Source of the DNA: Phenylobacterium sp. J426
Lineage (GTDB): Bacteria; Pseudomonadota; Alphaproteobacteria; Caulobacterales; Caulobacteraceae
Reading direction: 5' to 3'
NCBI RefSeq assembly: GCF_024699945.1
Contig: NZ_JAJOMY010000001.1
Span: forward strand, 1,860,001 to 1,924,000
Length of the DNA stretch: 64,000 bases
Numbering within the stretch: the stretch's first letter is position 1; each line of letters starts with the position of its first letter. Below, one piece after another: positions 1 to 8,997 of this stretch. The position numbers and the translations under genes are program-made. Below the pieces are notes generated by a model. The model saw only the letters and a list, made by a program, of their open reading frames with translations. It was not told the DNA's origin and searched no databases.

Positions 1-2
1 TC

Positions 3-1169
3 ATCCTGGCCGACCTGACCATCGGCGGGCAACCGCGCAAGGTGCTGATGCAGGCGCCGAAGAACGGGTTCTTCTACGTCATCGACCGCGCGAACGGTCA
101 ACTGATCTCGGCCAAGAACTACACCAACATCACCTGGGCGAGCGGCGTCGACCTGAAGACGGGCCGGCCGATCGAGAACCCGGCCGCGCGCTATCAGCAG
201 GCCTCCACCGTGCTGCAGATCCCGGGGCCCCTGGGGGCGCACAACTGGCAGCCGATGGCCTTCAATCCGAAGACCGGCCTCGTCTACATCCCCACTAACG
301 TCACGCCGTTCGCCTATACCGACGACAAGGGCTTCGGCGTGAAACAAGGCGCCTGGAACACGGGCGTCGACTTCCTGACCAACGCCCTGCCGACCGACGC
401 CGCGACGCTCACGGCCCTGACCGCCATGATCAAGGGCCAGCTGGTCGCATGGGATCCGGTGAACCAGCGCGCGGTATGGACCAAGGACCATCCCTACTTC
501 TGGAACGCCGGCGTGCTGTCGACGGGCGGCGGCCTCGTCTTCCAGGGCGCGGCGGAGGGCCAGTTCCGGGCCTATGACGCCGCCAACGGCAAGGAGCTGT
601 GGGCCTATCCGACGGGCAACGGGATCATCGCCGCGCCCATGACCTACGAGATCGACGGCGAGCAGTATGTGGCGATCATGGTGGGCGCCGGCGGCGGCGG
701 CCAGATCTCGGCTCCGGCGTCGCTGCCCGTGCGGCCCAGGCTGCCCGGCCGACTGCTGGTCTTCAAACTGGGCGGTCAGGTCCAGGCGCCGGCCTTCCCG
801 GCGCCGCCTGCCGCGGCCCCGATCGACCTGGCCTCGATGGAGCCGTCGACCGGCGACACGCAACGCGGGTTCGCGCTGTTCCACCAGCACTGTCAGGTCT
901 GCCACGGCCCGAACGCCTCGGGCGCCTGGCTGCCGGACCTGAAGCGTTCGCCGATCACGGCCTCGGCGCAGAGCTGGCAGGCGGTGGTGATCGAGGGCGC
1001 CAACGCGCCGCGCGGCATGGCCAGCTTCGCGCGCTTCATCAGCCCGCAGGACGCCGAGGCGGTCCGCGCCTACGTCATCCAGGAAGCGCGGACGGCCGCG
1101 GCAGCGACGCCGGCGGCCGCGCCCGAGACCTCACAGGGCTCGCGCGTCGCGCCCGCGCCCAAGACCTGA
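3..1169 (+). CDS. PQQ-dependent alcohol dehydrogenase with C-terminal cytochrome c domain (5' partial)
   Basis: Only the C-terminal ~388 residues are in the window; the frame is open from the first base, so the start lies upstream. The first ~250 residues show late blades of a PQQ beta-propeller (segments such as [18 protein letters not shown] and [20 protein letters not shown], each describing a sheet-turn-Trp-like repeat). A proline/alanine linker leads to a cytochrome c domain with the haem motif CQVCH (bases 891-905) and a likely axial Met in GMASF (near 1017). This propeller-plus-haem order is typical of periplasmic type II quinohaemoprotein alcohol dehydrogenases, which pass electrons from alcohols via PQQ to haem c. 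The Ala/Pro/Thr-rich tail after the haem domain is probably disordered. Substrate cannot be told without the N-terminal active site. Confidence 0.88.
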   Translation: MLADLTIGGQPRKVLMQAPKNGFFYVIDRANGQLISAKNYTNITWASGVDLKTGRPIENPAARYQQASTVLQIPGPLGAHNWQPMAFNPKTGLVYIPTNVTPFAYTDDKGFGVKQGAWNTGVDFLTNALPTDAATLTALTAMIKGQLVAWDPVNQRAVWTKDHPYFWNAGVLSTGGGLVFQGAAEGQFRAYDAANGKELWAYPTGNGIIAAPMTYEIDGEQYVAIMVGAGGGGQISAPASLPVRPRLPGRLLVFKLGGQVQAPAFPAPPAAAPIDLASMEPSTGDTQRGFALFHQHCQVCHGPNASGAWLPDLKRSPITASAQSWQAVVIEGANAPRGMASFARFISPQDAEAVRAYVIQEARTAAAATPAAAPETSQGSRVAPAPKT

Positions 1170-2397
1170 GCGCGCTAGCGGGGAGAACAGCGTCGAACTG
1201 CTCGGCGATCCAGTCGGCCTGGGCGTCGGTCAGGATCAGCGGCGGGGCGATGCGAATGGTGTGCTCGTGTGTCTCCTTGGCGAGCAGGCCTCGGGCCTGC
1301 AGCGCCTCGCACACCCGCCGCGCGCCTCCAGCCTCGGGATGCAGCTCGACAGCCAGCATCAGGCCGCGGCCGCGCACCTCCTTGACGCCGCCGGCCTTGA
1401 TGGCGGCGAGCTGGCCTTTCAACCGATCTCCGACGCGGGCGGCGTTCTCCACCATGCCTTCCTCCGTCAGCGCCCGCAGGGCCGCCCGCGCCACGGCGCA
1501 GGCCAGCGGATTGCCGCCGAATGTGGAGCCGTGCTCGCCTGGATGCAGCACGCCCATGACCTCGGAGTTCGAGAGCACGGCAGAGACCGGGTAGAAGCCG
1601 CCGGACAGCGCCTTGCCGATCAGGCTGAGGTCGGCCTCGATCCCCTCGTGCTCTTCCGCCAGCAGCTTGCCGGTGCGGCCGAGGCCGGTCTGGATCTCGT
1701 CCAGGATGAGGATGACGTTCTCGCGGGTGCAGAGCTCGCGGGCGGCCTTCAGATAGCCCGCGGGCGGGATGATGACGCCCGCCTCGCCCTGGATCGGCTC
1801 CAGCAGCACGGCCACCGTGTTCGGCGTGACCGCCGCCTCTAGGGCCTCTCTGTCCCCGTAGGGCACGACCTTGAAGCCCGGCGCGAAGGGGCCGAAGCCG
1901 CCGCGGGACTGCGGATCGGTGGAGAAGCCGACGATGCTGATGGTGCGGCCGTGAAAATTCTCGGAGGCGACGATGATCTCGGCCGCTCCGTCCGGGACCC
2001 CCTTGACCTCGTAGCCCCACTTGCGAGCCACCTTGAGCGCGCTTTCCACCGCCTCGGCGCCGGAGTTCATCGGCAGCACCTTGTGGGAGTTGGTCAGCGC
2101 GCAGAGCTCCTCGTAGAAGGCGGCGAGCTGGTCGTTACGGAAGGCGCGCGAGGTGAGCGTCAGCCGGCCGGCCTGCTCGACCATCGCCTGCAGGATTTTC
2201 GGGTGGCAGTGGCCCTGGTTCACGGCCGAATAGGCTGAGAGGCAGTCCATGTACCGGCGGCCTTCGACGTCCCAGACGTAGACGCCCTCGCCGCGCGTCA
2301 GGACCACGTCGAGCGGCTTGTAGTTCTTCGCGCCATAGAGCGACTCCAGGGCGATGTAGCTCTGGGTCAGGGTGTTCTGCAGGGCGATGTCGTTCAT
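1075..2397 (-). CDS. rocD: Ornithine--oxo-acid (ornithine) aminotransferase
   Basis: A class III PLP aminotransferase that transfers the delta-amino group of ornithine to 2-oxoglutarate, giving glutamate semialdehyde. Diagnostic segments are present: [15 protein letters not shown] near the N-terminus, the PLP phosphate region [25 protein letters not shown], and the Schiff-base lysine in [10 protein letters not shown]. The ATG at 2397 has a GGGAG ribosome-binding site just upstream and begins MNDIALQ, typical of the family. As printed the frame runs 440 residues and overlaps the end of the opposite-strand dehydrogenase gene by 95 bp; the last ~34 residues are Arg/Pro-rich and look out of frame. 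If the G4 tract at 1180-1183 had lost one base, the protein would stop at 1175 with 407 residues, closer to family length and without overlap. It follows an arginine-type hydrolase gene, so arginine to ornithine to glutamate is the likely route. Confidence 0.9.
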   Translation of the reverse strand: MNDIALQNTLTQSYIALESLYGAKNYKPLDVVLTRGEGVYVWDVEGRRYMDCLSAYSAVNQGHCHPKILQAMVEQAGRLTLTSRAFRNDQLAAFYEELCALTNSHKVLPMNSGAEAVESALKVARKWGYEVKGVPDGAAEIIVASENFHGRTISIVGFSTDPQSRGGFGPFAPGFKVVPYGDREALEAAVTPNTVAVLLEPIQGEAGVIIPPAGYLKAARELCTRENVILILDEIQTGLGRTGKLLAEEHEGIEADLSLIGKALSGGFYPVSAVLSNSEVMGVLHPGEHGSTFGGNPLACAVARAALRALTEEGMVENAARVGDRLKGQLAAIKAGGVKEVRGRGLMLAVELHPEAGGARRVCEALQARGLLAKETHEHTIRIAPPLILTDAQADWIAEQFDAVLPASALRSWARARRASPVRSRARPPASLPRPSALPG

Positions 2398-2408
2398 CGG
2401 ACGGCTCC

Positions 2409-3282
2409 CTATTCGGCGGCGAGGATGGCGGCGGCGGGGGGTGCTCTTCCGGTCGAGCCGGAGCGTCATGCAGTAGGCGGCGCCGCCTGAGCGGATGAAG
2501 GGCGCGAGGTCGACCTCGACGAGCTGGTAGCCGCGGTCGCCGAGCTTGCGGCGGAGACTCTCCGGCGCGCGCGCCATGATCACGGTGGAGCCGACGTTCA
2601 CGGCGTTGACGCACAGCGCCGCGGCCTCGTCGGCGTCGGCCTCGATCCGCTGCTGCTCGGGCACGCGCTCATGGATCGCCGCCAGGGCCTGGGGCGTGAA
2701 GGCCGCGGGATAGTAGAGCACCTGTCCGCCAGCCAGCGGGCAGAAGCAGGTGTCGAGGTGGTAGAAGGCCTCGGTGGCAAGCTCGAGCGGTACGACGTCG
2801 TGGCCGAAGGTTTTCCGCACGACCGACAGCGCCCCGCGGCTCGACCGCGGGCCGAAGCCACCCCAGAAGAAGCCGCGATCATGGTCCCAGATCGCGTCGC
2901 CGGCGCCCTCGTGGAACAGCCCGTCCGAAAGGTCGACGATCTCTCGCACCAGGCCACGGGCTTTCAGCCGCTGGAACACCGAGCGGAAGACCGCCTCTTC
3001 GCCCTGGCGTTGGGGATGGCGGAAGCGGGCCAGCAGCACCTTGCCATCGAGCACGACGGCCGCGTTGGCCGGGAAGACGAGGTCGGGCAGGCCCTTCACG
3101 GCGCCGATCACCTCGACGTGGGCGCCGGCCGCTTCCAGGGCCTGGCGCAGGGCGGCGGAGCCGGCGCAGGCCTGGGTGGCCTGCTCCGGCGTCCACGCAT
3201 CCGGATCCATCCACGGGTTGATGCGATAGCTGATGTCGAAACAGCCCGGGTCGGTCATTACGAAGAACGGCCGGCCATCCAT
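2409..3282 (-). CDS. Guanidine-modifying (amidinotransferase/dimethylargininase family) hydrolase, frameshifted at 3' end
   Basis: A ~290-residue protein of the guanidine-modifying enzyme superfamily (dimethylarginine dimethylaminohydrolase, arginine dihydrolase and citrullinase relatives). Visible signatures are [21 protein letters not shown], the acidic [12 protein letters not shown] segment, the catalytic-His region [11 protein letters not shown], and the catalytic Cys near the end in [11 protein letters not shown]. The frame as printed runs on into the ornithine aminotransferase, a 735-residue apparent fusion. Removing one C from the C6 tract at 2436-2441 (minus strand) instead gives a natural end [11 protein letters not shown] and TAG at 2411-2409, followed by a GGGAG site and the next ATG. 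The two genes then form an operon divergent from an Lrp-type regulator. The product could be ornithine or citrulline depending on the subfamily; exact substrate is not decided from sequence. Confidence 0.8.
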
Positions 3283-3402
3283 GCGGAACTCCCTGCAAAG
3301 CTTTTCACAAAGGAGCGTGGCCTAAGGCCGCGTTAGCGAAAAGCCGCAGCTTGTCTGCATAATGTCGTTCAGTTTAGCGGAGTGCCATAATACGCTAGCG
3401 AT
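3283..3402. promoter_or_regulatory. Divergent promoter region between the arginine-catabolism pair and its Lrp-type regulator
   Basis: The 120 bp gap is clearly less GC-rich than its surroundings. It holds a plausible plus-strand promoter (TTGTCT at 3351-3356, spacer 16, TTTAGC at 3373-3378), a GGCC-TAA-GGCC dyad near 3319-3329, and two related boxes, CGTTAGCG (~3331) and CGCTAGCG (~3393). Divergent Lrp/AsnC regulators usually bind such dyads to control themselves and the neighbouring amino-acid operon. Exact sites are inference. Confidence 0.45.
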
Positions 3403-3828
3403 ATGATCGACGATCTCGACCGACGACTGATCGCCCTCCTTCGCGCCGACTCGCGGATGCCGGCCGCGTCGCTCGCCCAGGCGCTGAAGGTCTCGCGAGG
3501 CACTGTCCAGAACCGGATCGACCGCCTCATGAGCCGCGGCGTGATCCAGGGGTTCACAATCAGAACCAAGCCCGAGATGGAAGCGAACCGGGTCCGGGCG
3601 ATCATGTGCATCGAGATCGAGGGCGAGCGGGCCGGCGCGGTGGTCAAGGCGCTGCGCGGCTTTCCGGAGGTGGACAAGGTGCACTCCACCAACGGCCGCT
3701 GGGATTTGGTGGCCGAGCTGGACGTCGAGACACTGGCGCAGTTCAGCGAGGCGCTCGACCGGATCCGCGAGATCGAGGGCATCGCTTCGACCGAAACCTC
3801 GATCCTGCTGGCGACCCAGAAGGCCTAG
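3403..3828 (+). CDS. Lrp/AsnC family transcriptional regulator
   Basis: A 141-residue regulator of normal family length. Residues 1-55 form the AsnC-type helix-turn-helix (DDLDRRLIALLRADSR, then SLAQALKVSRGTVQNRIDRL). Residues ~65-138 form the RAM/ligand-binding domain (AIMCIEIEG, FPEVDKVHSTNGRWDLVAELD), which oligomerises and senses amino acids. The gene is divergent from the guanidine hydrolase/ornithine aminotransferase pair, so it is probably their local activator or repressor, responding to arginine or ornithine. The effector is inferred from context only. Confidence 0.92.
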   Translation: MIDDLDRRLIALLRADSRMPAASLAQALKVSRGTVQNRIDRLMSRGVIQGFTIRTKPEMEANRVRAIMCIEIEGERAGAVVKALRGFPEVDKVHSTNGRWDLVAELDVETLAQFSEALDRIREIEGIASTETSILLATQKA

Positions 3829-3843
3829 GCCTATCTCTGGGCC

Positions 3844-5634
3844 ATGAACGCGCCCTTCAAGACCGACGCGCTGCCTGAGTGGCGGCTGGACGACCTCTAC
3901 GCCGGCCGCGAGGACCCGCGCATCGCCGCCGACCTGCAGGCAGCCGCCGACATCAACGCGCGGCTGGTCGAGCTGAAGGGGCGCCTCGTCGCGGCCCGCG
4001 CCGAACCGAAGCTGCTGGGCGAGCGGCTGGATCTGGGCGTGCAGCTCTATGAGGACGCCACCAATGCCCTGTGGAGCGTCGGCGCCTATGCGTCGCTGGC
4101 GGCGTCCACGGCGCGCAACGATCCGGCCTGGTCGAAGTTCGAGGCCGATCTCCGGAGCCGGTCGTCTCAGATCGCCGCGGAGAGCCTGTTCTTCAGCCTG
4201 GAGATCAACCAGCTGGAGGACGCCGAGATCGAGGCGGCCTTGGCGGCGCATGCGGCCGCCGCGCGCTGGCGGCCGTGGCTCCGGCGTGTGCGGCTGAGCC
4301 GCCCGCACGAGCTCTCCCCGGATCTGGAGCGGATGCTGATCGATCGCGGTCCGGCGGTCGCCAACTGGGTGCGCCTGTCGGACGAGACCCTGGCCGGCCT
4401 CAAGGCGAAAGTGGGCCCGGAGACGCTGACGCTGGCCGGGGTTCTCAATCGGATGTCCGATCCGGACGCCGGGCGGCGCAAGCAGGCCGCCCAGGCGCTG
4501 GCCCGGGCGCTGGCGCAGCGGAGCGCCACGCTCGCGCTGTGCCTGAACACGCTGGCCTTCGAGAAGCAGGTCGAGGACCGCTGGCGCAAATACCCGACGC
4601 CAGCCGCCGCGCGGCACCTCGCCAATGAGGTGGACGCCGACGCCGTCGAGGCCCTGGAGGCGGCGGTGGTCGAAAGCTACGAAGCGGTCAGCCATCGCTA
4701 CTATCGGCTGAAGGCCAAGGTGCTGGGCAAGGACGCCCTCGACCATTGGGACCGCAACGCCCCGCTTGAGGCCGGCCAGCCGAAGACCTACGCCTGGGAA
4801 GAGGCGCGAGGCATGGTGCTGGAGAGCTTCGAGGCTCTGGCGCCGCGGTTCGCCGACACCGCCCGCACCTTCTTCACCCAGCCGTGGATCGACGCCCGAC
4901 CCCGGGCCGGCAAGCAGTCCGGGGCCTATTCCCATCCGGTGACCGCCAACCGGCATCCGTACGTCTTCATGAACTACATGGGCGAGCGGCGCGACGTGCT
5001 GACGTTGGCACATGAGCTGGGTCATGCCGTGCACCAGACCCTGTGCGCGCCCCTGGGCACGCTCTTGGCCGACACCCCGCTGACGCTGGCGGAGACCGCC
5101 TCGATCTTCGGAGAAGGCCTGGTGTTCGAACGCCTGCTGGCGGAGGCGACGCCGGAAGAGCGCCGCGGTCTGCTGGCCGGCAAGATCGAGGACGGGATCA
5201 ACACGGTGGTCCGGCAGATCGCCTTCCACCGCTTCGAGACCAGGTTCCATGCCGCCCGGCTGCAGGGCGAGCTGTCGCCCGAGGAGATCGGCGGCCTGTG
5301 GCTGGAGGTGATGGGCGAAAGCCTCGGGCCGGCGGTCAAGCTCAACAAGGGCTACGAGCACTACTGGGCCTATGTGAGCCACTTCGTGCACGCGCCGTTC
5401 TATGTGTACGCCTATGCTTTTGGCGACCTCCTGGTCCGCGGTCTCATGGAGAAGCGCCGTGAGGATCCGCAAGGCTTCGCGCCGCTGTACGAACAGCTGC
5501 TCGCGGCGGGCGGTACAAAGACCTACGTCGAGGCCCTGGCCGCTTTCGGGCTCAATCCGCGCGAGAAGGCGTTCTGGGCGGCCGGCATGAAGCAGCTGGA
5601 ACGGCTCGTCGACGAGTTCGAGGCGTTAGTCTAG
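3844..5634 (+). CDS. M3 family oligoendopeptidase (PepF-like)
   Basis: A 596-residue cytoplasmic zinc metallopeptidase of family M3, which cuts short peptides. The zinc site is HELGH at residues 390-394, with the downstream glutamate in AETASIFGE (Glu417). The C-terminal half also carries GYEHYWAYVSHFVHAPFYVYAYAFGDLL, a conserved oligoendopeptidase F segment that shapes the substrate cleft. No signal peptide. ATG at 3844 starts only 15 bp after the regulator, but the gene belongs functionally to peptide recycling and not obviously to arginine use. A 716-codon open frame on the opposite strand is a GC-bias shadow. Confidence 0.93.
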   Translation: MNAPFKTDALPEWRLDDLYAGREDPRIAADLQAAADINARLVELKGRLVAARAEPKLLGERLDLGVQLYEDATNALWSVGAYASLAASTARNDPAWSKFEADLRSRSSQIAAESLFFSLEINQLEDAEIEAALAAHAAAARWRPWLRRVRLSRPHELSPDLERMLIDRGPAVANWVRLSDETLAGLKAKVGPETLTLAGVLNRMSDPDAGRRKQAAQALARALAQRSATLALCLNTLAFEKQVEDRWRKYPTPAAARHLANEVDADAVEALEAAVVESYEAVSHRYYRLKAKVLGKDALDHWDRNAPLEAGQPKTYAWEEARGMVLESFEALAPRFADTARTFFTQPWIDARPRAGKQSGAYSHPVTANRHPYVFMNYMGERRDVLTLAHELGHAVHQTLCAPLGTLLADTPLTLAETASIFGEGLVFERLLAEATPEERRGLLAGKIEDGINTVVRQIAFHRFETRFHAARLQGELSPEEIGGLWLEVMGESLGPAVKLNKGYEHYWAYVSHFVHAPFYVYAYAFGDLLVRGLMEKRREDPQGFAPLYEQLLAAGGTKTYVEALAAFGLNPREKAFWAAGMKQLERLVDEFEALV

Positions 5635-6344
5635 GCCGCGGCGTCGAAGGGCGCGAAGACGATCGGCCGCTCGTACGGGGCGTCGGCGACCTTCAGAACG
5701 TGCTTCAGCGTGCGGATGCTTGACGCCTCGCCGGTCATGGAGACGGCGCCCTGGGCGACGGCGTCCGCATAGCCCTCGTAGCCCATCCAGACGCGGATGA
5801 AGGCCTCAAGTTCGGCGGCGATCACAACCTGGACCTCCTTGCCATCGGGCGCCTTGAAGCAGACCTCCACGTCGTCGGCGCGCAGAACGATCCACCAGTA
5901 CCGACGGGTGGCGTGAGCCTTGGGTACGCCGCGGAACTCCAGCCGCAGTACGATTTCGCGGTCGGGCAGGTCGCGAGGATCGATCTGGCGCTTCATGCTC
6001 CAGACCAGCATGGTCGGGTCCATGTCTGCGGGCCCCAGCCGGCCCTGGCCATAGCGCTGTCCCCACGCGGACATCATGACGATGATGTCCCGGAAGGCCT
6101 CGCCCGCGCGGGTGAGGCGATAGAGCTTGCCCTGAGCCAGTGGTTCGGTCGCCACCACGCCCGCGTCCTCCAGCTCGGTCAGGCGCTGGACCAGCAGCGC
6201 GCGGGACATGGTCGGCATCCCGCTGTGCACCTCGGAGAAGCGCTTGGGCCCAAAGCACAGCTCGCGCACGATCAGCGGCGTCCACCGCTGGGCGAAGATC
6301 TCGGCCGTCTTGGCGACCGGGCAGAATTGTCCGTAGCCCTTCAT
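5631..6344 (-). CDS. HxlR-family winged-helix regulator with C-terminal SCP2-like domain
   Basis: A 237-residue protein. Residues 1-100 are an HxlR winged helix: FCPVAKTAEIFAQRWTPLIVRELCFGPKRFSEVHSG is the family hallmark including the conserved cysteine, followed by the wing TEPLAQGKLYRLT. Residues ~110-235 form a second domain resembling the SCP2/sterol-carrier fold seen in longer HxlR proteins, which may bind a hydrophobic ligand. Its start faces the acyl-CoA-dehydrogenase-like gene across a 107 bp gap holding a perfect palindrome, so it probably represses itself and that gene. Its stop overlaps the end of the convergent peptidase gene by 4 bp. Confidence 0.88.
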   Translation of the reverse strand: MKGYGQFCPVAKTAEIFAQRWTPLIVRELCFGPKRFSEVHSGMPTMSRALLVQRLTELEDAGVVATEPLAQGKLYRLTRAGEAFRDIIVMMSAWGQRYGQGRLGPADMDPTMLVWSMKRQIDPRDLPDREIVLRLEFRGVPKAHATRRYWWIVLRADDVEVCFKAPDGKEVQVVIAAELEAFIRVWMGYEGYADAVAQGAVSMTGEASSIRTLKHVLKVADAPYERPIVFAPFDAAA

Positions 6345-6360
6345 GCCTAAATCGTCGCTA

Positions 6361-6395
6361 GTCGAACGACGTTCGACAAGTTCATTCTTCGAACT
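6361..6395. promoter_or_regulatory. Palindromic operator in the HxlR / acyl-CoA dehydrogenase divergent region
   Basis: Bases 6361-6377 read GTCGAACGACGTTCGAC, an 8-bp perfect inverted repeat around one central base. A second, weaker repeat follows (AGTTC at 6379-6383, GAACT at 6391-6395), sharing the TTCGA core. Two tandem dyads between divergent genes are what a dimeric HxlR repressor would need. Binding itself is inference. Confidence 0.65.
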
Positions 6396-6451
6396 GGAGG
6401 CGAGATCGCCGTTTGGAGAATGAGGGTTCTCAGAGAACGTGAGGATCCGAC

Positions 6452-7591
6452 ATGACCATCACCATGACCAAGCCCGCCGCTGTGAAGCCCGACTGGGAAC
6501 GCCTTGCGCAACAGGCCGGTCCCGAACTCGCCGCCGGCGCCGCGCAGGCCGACGCGACCGATGCGTTCGTCGGCGAGAACCTGAAGATGCTGAAGGCGCG
6601 CGGTTTTCACACGGCCGGCGTCCCGGCCGAACTGGGCGGCGGCGGCGCAAGCCACGCCGAACTGGCCCAAATGCTGCGGACGCTCGCCCGCTACTGCGGT
6701 TCGACGGCGCTCGCGCTCTCGATGCATACGCACCAGGTGGCGGTTCCGGCCTGGCGCTGGCGGCGCACGCCCGAGGCCGTCGAGGGCCTGCTGAGGCGGA
6801 TCGTCGCCGAAGAGCTGACGCTAGTCTCGTCGGGCGGCTCCGACTGGCTGGACGGCTCCTGCCGTGCAACGCCGGTGGAAGGCGGCTTCCGCGTGACCGG
6901 CCGGAAGGCGTTCGCGAGCGGCGCTCCGGACGGCGACCTGCTGATGACGATGGCGGTTCTCGACGCGCCCGAAGGGCCGACCGTCCTGCACCTGCCGATC
7001 CCGCTGAAGGCGGAGGGCGTCCGGATCCTGGACACCTGGCGCACCCTGGGCATGCGCGGCACCGGCTCGCACGACCTGGAGCTGGACGGCGTCTTCGTCC
7101 CTGAGGCGGCGGTGGCCGTGCGGCGCGCCGCCGGCAAATGGCACCCGGTGATGCACACCGTGACGCTGATCGCCTTCCCGCTCATCTATGCGGTCTATGT
7201 CGGGCTAGCGGAAGCGGCCCGCGAGACGGCGCTGGATCTCGCCGCGGTCCGCAAGTCGTCTCCCGACGTCGAACTTGTGATCGGCGAGATGGAGACCGAG
7301 CTCGCCGCAGCGCGGCTGGCGCTGGCCGACATGCTGGCCTGCGCGGCCGCCGACGAGCCGGGGGCGGCGGCCAGCAACCGCATCATGACCGGCCGCACCT
7401 TGGTCAGCCGCTCTGCGATCCGGACGGTCGAGAAGGCCATGGAGGCGGCGGGCGGCGCGGGCTTCTACCGCAAGACCGGTCTGGAGCGGATCTTCCGCGA
7501 CGTGCAGGCCGCGCGCTACCACCCGCTGCAGGAGAAGGCCCAAAGCCGCCTCGCGGGCCGCGTGGCGCTGGGCCTCGACATCGACGGCTGA
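6452..7591 (+). CDS. Acyl-CoA dehydrogenase family protein
   Basis: A 379-residue flavoprotein of the acyl-CoA dehydrogenase fold: N-terminal helical domain, middle beta domain (GGSDWLDGS, FRVTGRKAFASGAP, LGMRGTGSHDLELDGVFVP) and C-terminal helical domain ending RIFRDVQAARYHPLQEKAQ. The middle-domain GMRGTGS motif and the RDVQAARYHP end are shared with both true dehydrogenases and the flavin-dependent monooxygenase branch (DszC/HpaB-like D-type). I cannot identify the catalytic glutamate of true dehydrogenases with confidence, so the reaction (dehydrogenation or hydroxylation of an acyl or aromatic substrate) is open. It is probably controlled by the divergent HxlR repressor through the palindrome at 6361. 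Confidence 0.85.
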   Translation: MTITMTKPAAVKPDWERLAQQAGPELAAGAAQADATDAFVGENLKMLKARGFHTAGVPAELGGGGASHAELAQMLRTLARYCGSTALALSMHTHQVAVPAWRWRRTPEAVEGLLRRIVAEELTLVSSGGSDWLDGSCRATPVEGGFRVTGRKAFASGAPDGDLLMTMAVLDAPEGPTVLHLPIPLKAEGVRILDTWRTLGMRGTGSHDLELDGVFVPEAAVAVRRAAGKWHPVMHTVTLIAFPLIYAVYVGLAEAARETALDLAAVRKSSPDVELVIGEMETELAAARLALADMLACAAADEPGAAASNRIMTGRTLVSRSAIRTVEKAMEAAGGAGFYRKTGLERIFRDVQAARYHPLQEKAQSRLAGRVALGLDIDG

Positions 7592-7647
7592 CGTACCTGC
7601 GCTTCGACGCTTGCCATCTTTCAAACGCCCGTTAGACCTGGACGGGC

Positions 7648-8682
7648 ATGGGCAACGACCTGACCGAAAAGCCGAAGGAATCCTATGACGACCGGCCGTT
7701 CCACACCGAGGGCCTGCCGCCCGAGGTGCGGGCGCCGCTCGCCGCCTTCAAGGGTGCGGAGCCGCCGGCTCCGCAGTGGTTCAGGGATGCGATCGCCGAA
7801 GAACCCGAGCGGAGCTTCGTTGTCGCCAACGGAACCCGGCTGGAACTGCTGACGTGGGGCGAGGTCGGCAAGCCCGGCTTGCTGCTGGTCCACGGCAACA
7901 GCGCGCACGCCGACTGGTGGAGCTTCATCGCGCCGTTCCTGGCCAAGGATTACCGGGTCGCCGCCTTCTCGCTGGCCGGGATGGGCGAGTCCGACTGGCG
8001 GGAGCGCTATGCGTTCACGGATTTCGCCAGCGACGCCGAGGCGTGCGCCCGGGCGGCAGGTCTTTACGAAGGCGGCGCCGCGCCGATCTACATCGGCCAC
8101 TCGTTCGGCGGGGCGCAGGTCTTCTACGCTTCGGTGCAGAACCCGGCGCAGATGCGCGCCGCGATCCTCGTCGACACCGGCTTCGGCGGACCGCCGCCCG
8201 AGGTGCTCGAGGAGCGCCGGAAGAAGGCGGAGCAGGTCCGCAACATCCCGACCGCCGACCGGCCCAGCCGTGTGTACGCCACGCTGGAGCAGGCGCTGGG
8301 ACGCTTCCGGCTGATGCCGCCGCAAGCGGCAGGCAATCTGTTCGTCGCCGACTTCATCGCCCGCCGCTCGCTGAAGCGGGCGCCGCTGGCCGACGGCTCA
8401 GGCGAGGGGTGGACCTGGAAGTTCGATCCCACGATGTGGGAGAAGCTGGATCGCACGAACGCGCCGTCCGCCGAGCGTGCGCCGCCGATCAATGTGCCGA
8501 TGGTCCACATCTTCGGCGCGCGCAGCCGGATCATCGAACGGCGCAAGGCCGGCGAGCAGAGCTTCCTGGGCGAACGGGTGCGGGAGATCGAAATCCCCGA
8601 ATCTGAGCATCACATCATGATCGACCAGCCCCTGGCCCTCGTGGCGTCGCTTCGCACCCTGCTGGCGACTTGGCCCGGCTGA
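7648..8682 (+). CDS. Alpha/beta hydrolase
   Basis: A 344-residue alpha/beta-hydrolase-fold enzyme without signal peptide. The oxyanion motif LLVHGNSAHADWW, the nucleophile elbow GHSFGG (Ser152) and a late HHIMIDQP segment supplying the catalytic His are all present; an acid is likely in the intervening strand. About 45 extra N-terminal residues precede the fold. ATG at 7648 lies 57 bp after the acyl-CoA dehydrogenase-like gene and may be cotranscribed, hinting at hydrolysis of a related ester, but this is weak. Substrate unknown. Confidence 0.85.
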   Translation: MGNDLTEKPKESYDDRPFHTEGLPPEVRAPLAAFKGAEPPAPQWFRDAIAEEPERSFVVANGTRLELLTWGEVGKPGLLLVHGNSAHADWWSFIAPFLAKDYRVAAFSLAGMGESDWRERYAFTDFASDAEACARAAGLYEGGAAPIYIGHSFGGAQVFYASVQNPAQMRAAILVDTGFGGPPPEVLEERRKKAEQVRNIPTADRPSRVYATLEQALGRFRLMPPQAAGNLFVADFIARRSLKRAPLADGSGEGWTWKFDPTMWEKLDRTNAPSAERAPPINVPMVHIFGARSRIIERRKAGEQSFLGERVREIEIPESEHHIMIDQPLALVASLRTLLATWPG

Positions 8683-8754
8683 GCCCTTGGCTTGAGCGAT
8701 GCGGGCGCTTCGTGTAGCACCCGGCGCGAAGACTTCTTGGAGAGTGTGCTTCCG

Positions 8755-8997
8755 ATGGCCGGACCGGCTTCCGACTACCACCGCGGCGAGATGGACATCG
8801 CCGAGCAGACCTCGACCTACAAGCTCGTCATGGGCATCACCAAGTGGGGTTCGCTCTACCTGGCCGCTGCGATCCTGGCGCTCACGATCTGGTTCTGCAC
8901 CGAAGCTGGCTTCATGGCGGGCCTGATCTCGGCCGTCGTGCTCATCGTCCTGGGCACGCTCGTCCTGCGCGACAAGAAGGGCGGCGCGGCGCACTGA
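8755..8997 (+). CDS. aa3-type cytochrome c oxidase subunit IV
   Basis: An 80-residue protein matching the bacterial aa3 oxidase subunit IV family: a polar N-terminus with DYHRGEMDIAEQTSTYKLVMGITKWGSL, then two closely spaced hydrophobic stretches (residues ~35-50 and ~53-70) and a basic end. It accompanies the haem-copper oxidase in the inner membrane although its catalytic need is unclear. The ATG at 8755 follows a TTGGAGAG ribosome-binding site. It stands apart from the main cox genes and precedes the transhydrogenase operon, a common separation in Caulobacterales. Confidence 0.85.
   Translation: MAGPASDYHRGEMDIAEQTSTYKLVMGITKWGSLYLAAAILALTIWFCTEAGFMAGLISAVVLIVLGTLVLRDKKGGAAH

Noticed and set aside
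1075..3282. A 735-residue fusion of a guanidine hydrolase and ornithine aminotransferase
   Set aside because: The join depends on a C6 tract; with five C each gene has its own stop, ribosome-binding site and start.
3322..5472. A 716-codon open frame antisense to the M3 peptidase
   Set aside because: His/Arg/Gly/Leu-rich text without domains; a typical GC-bias shadow of a clearly real gene.
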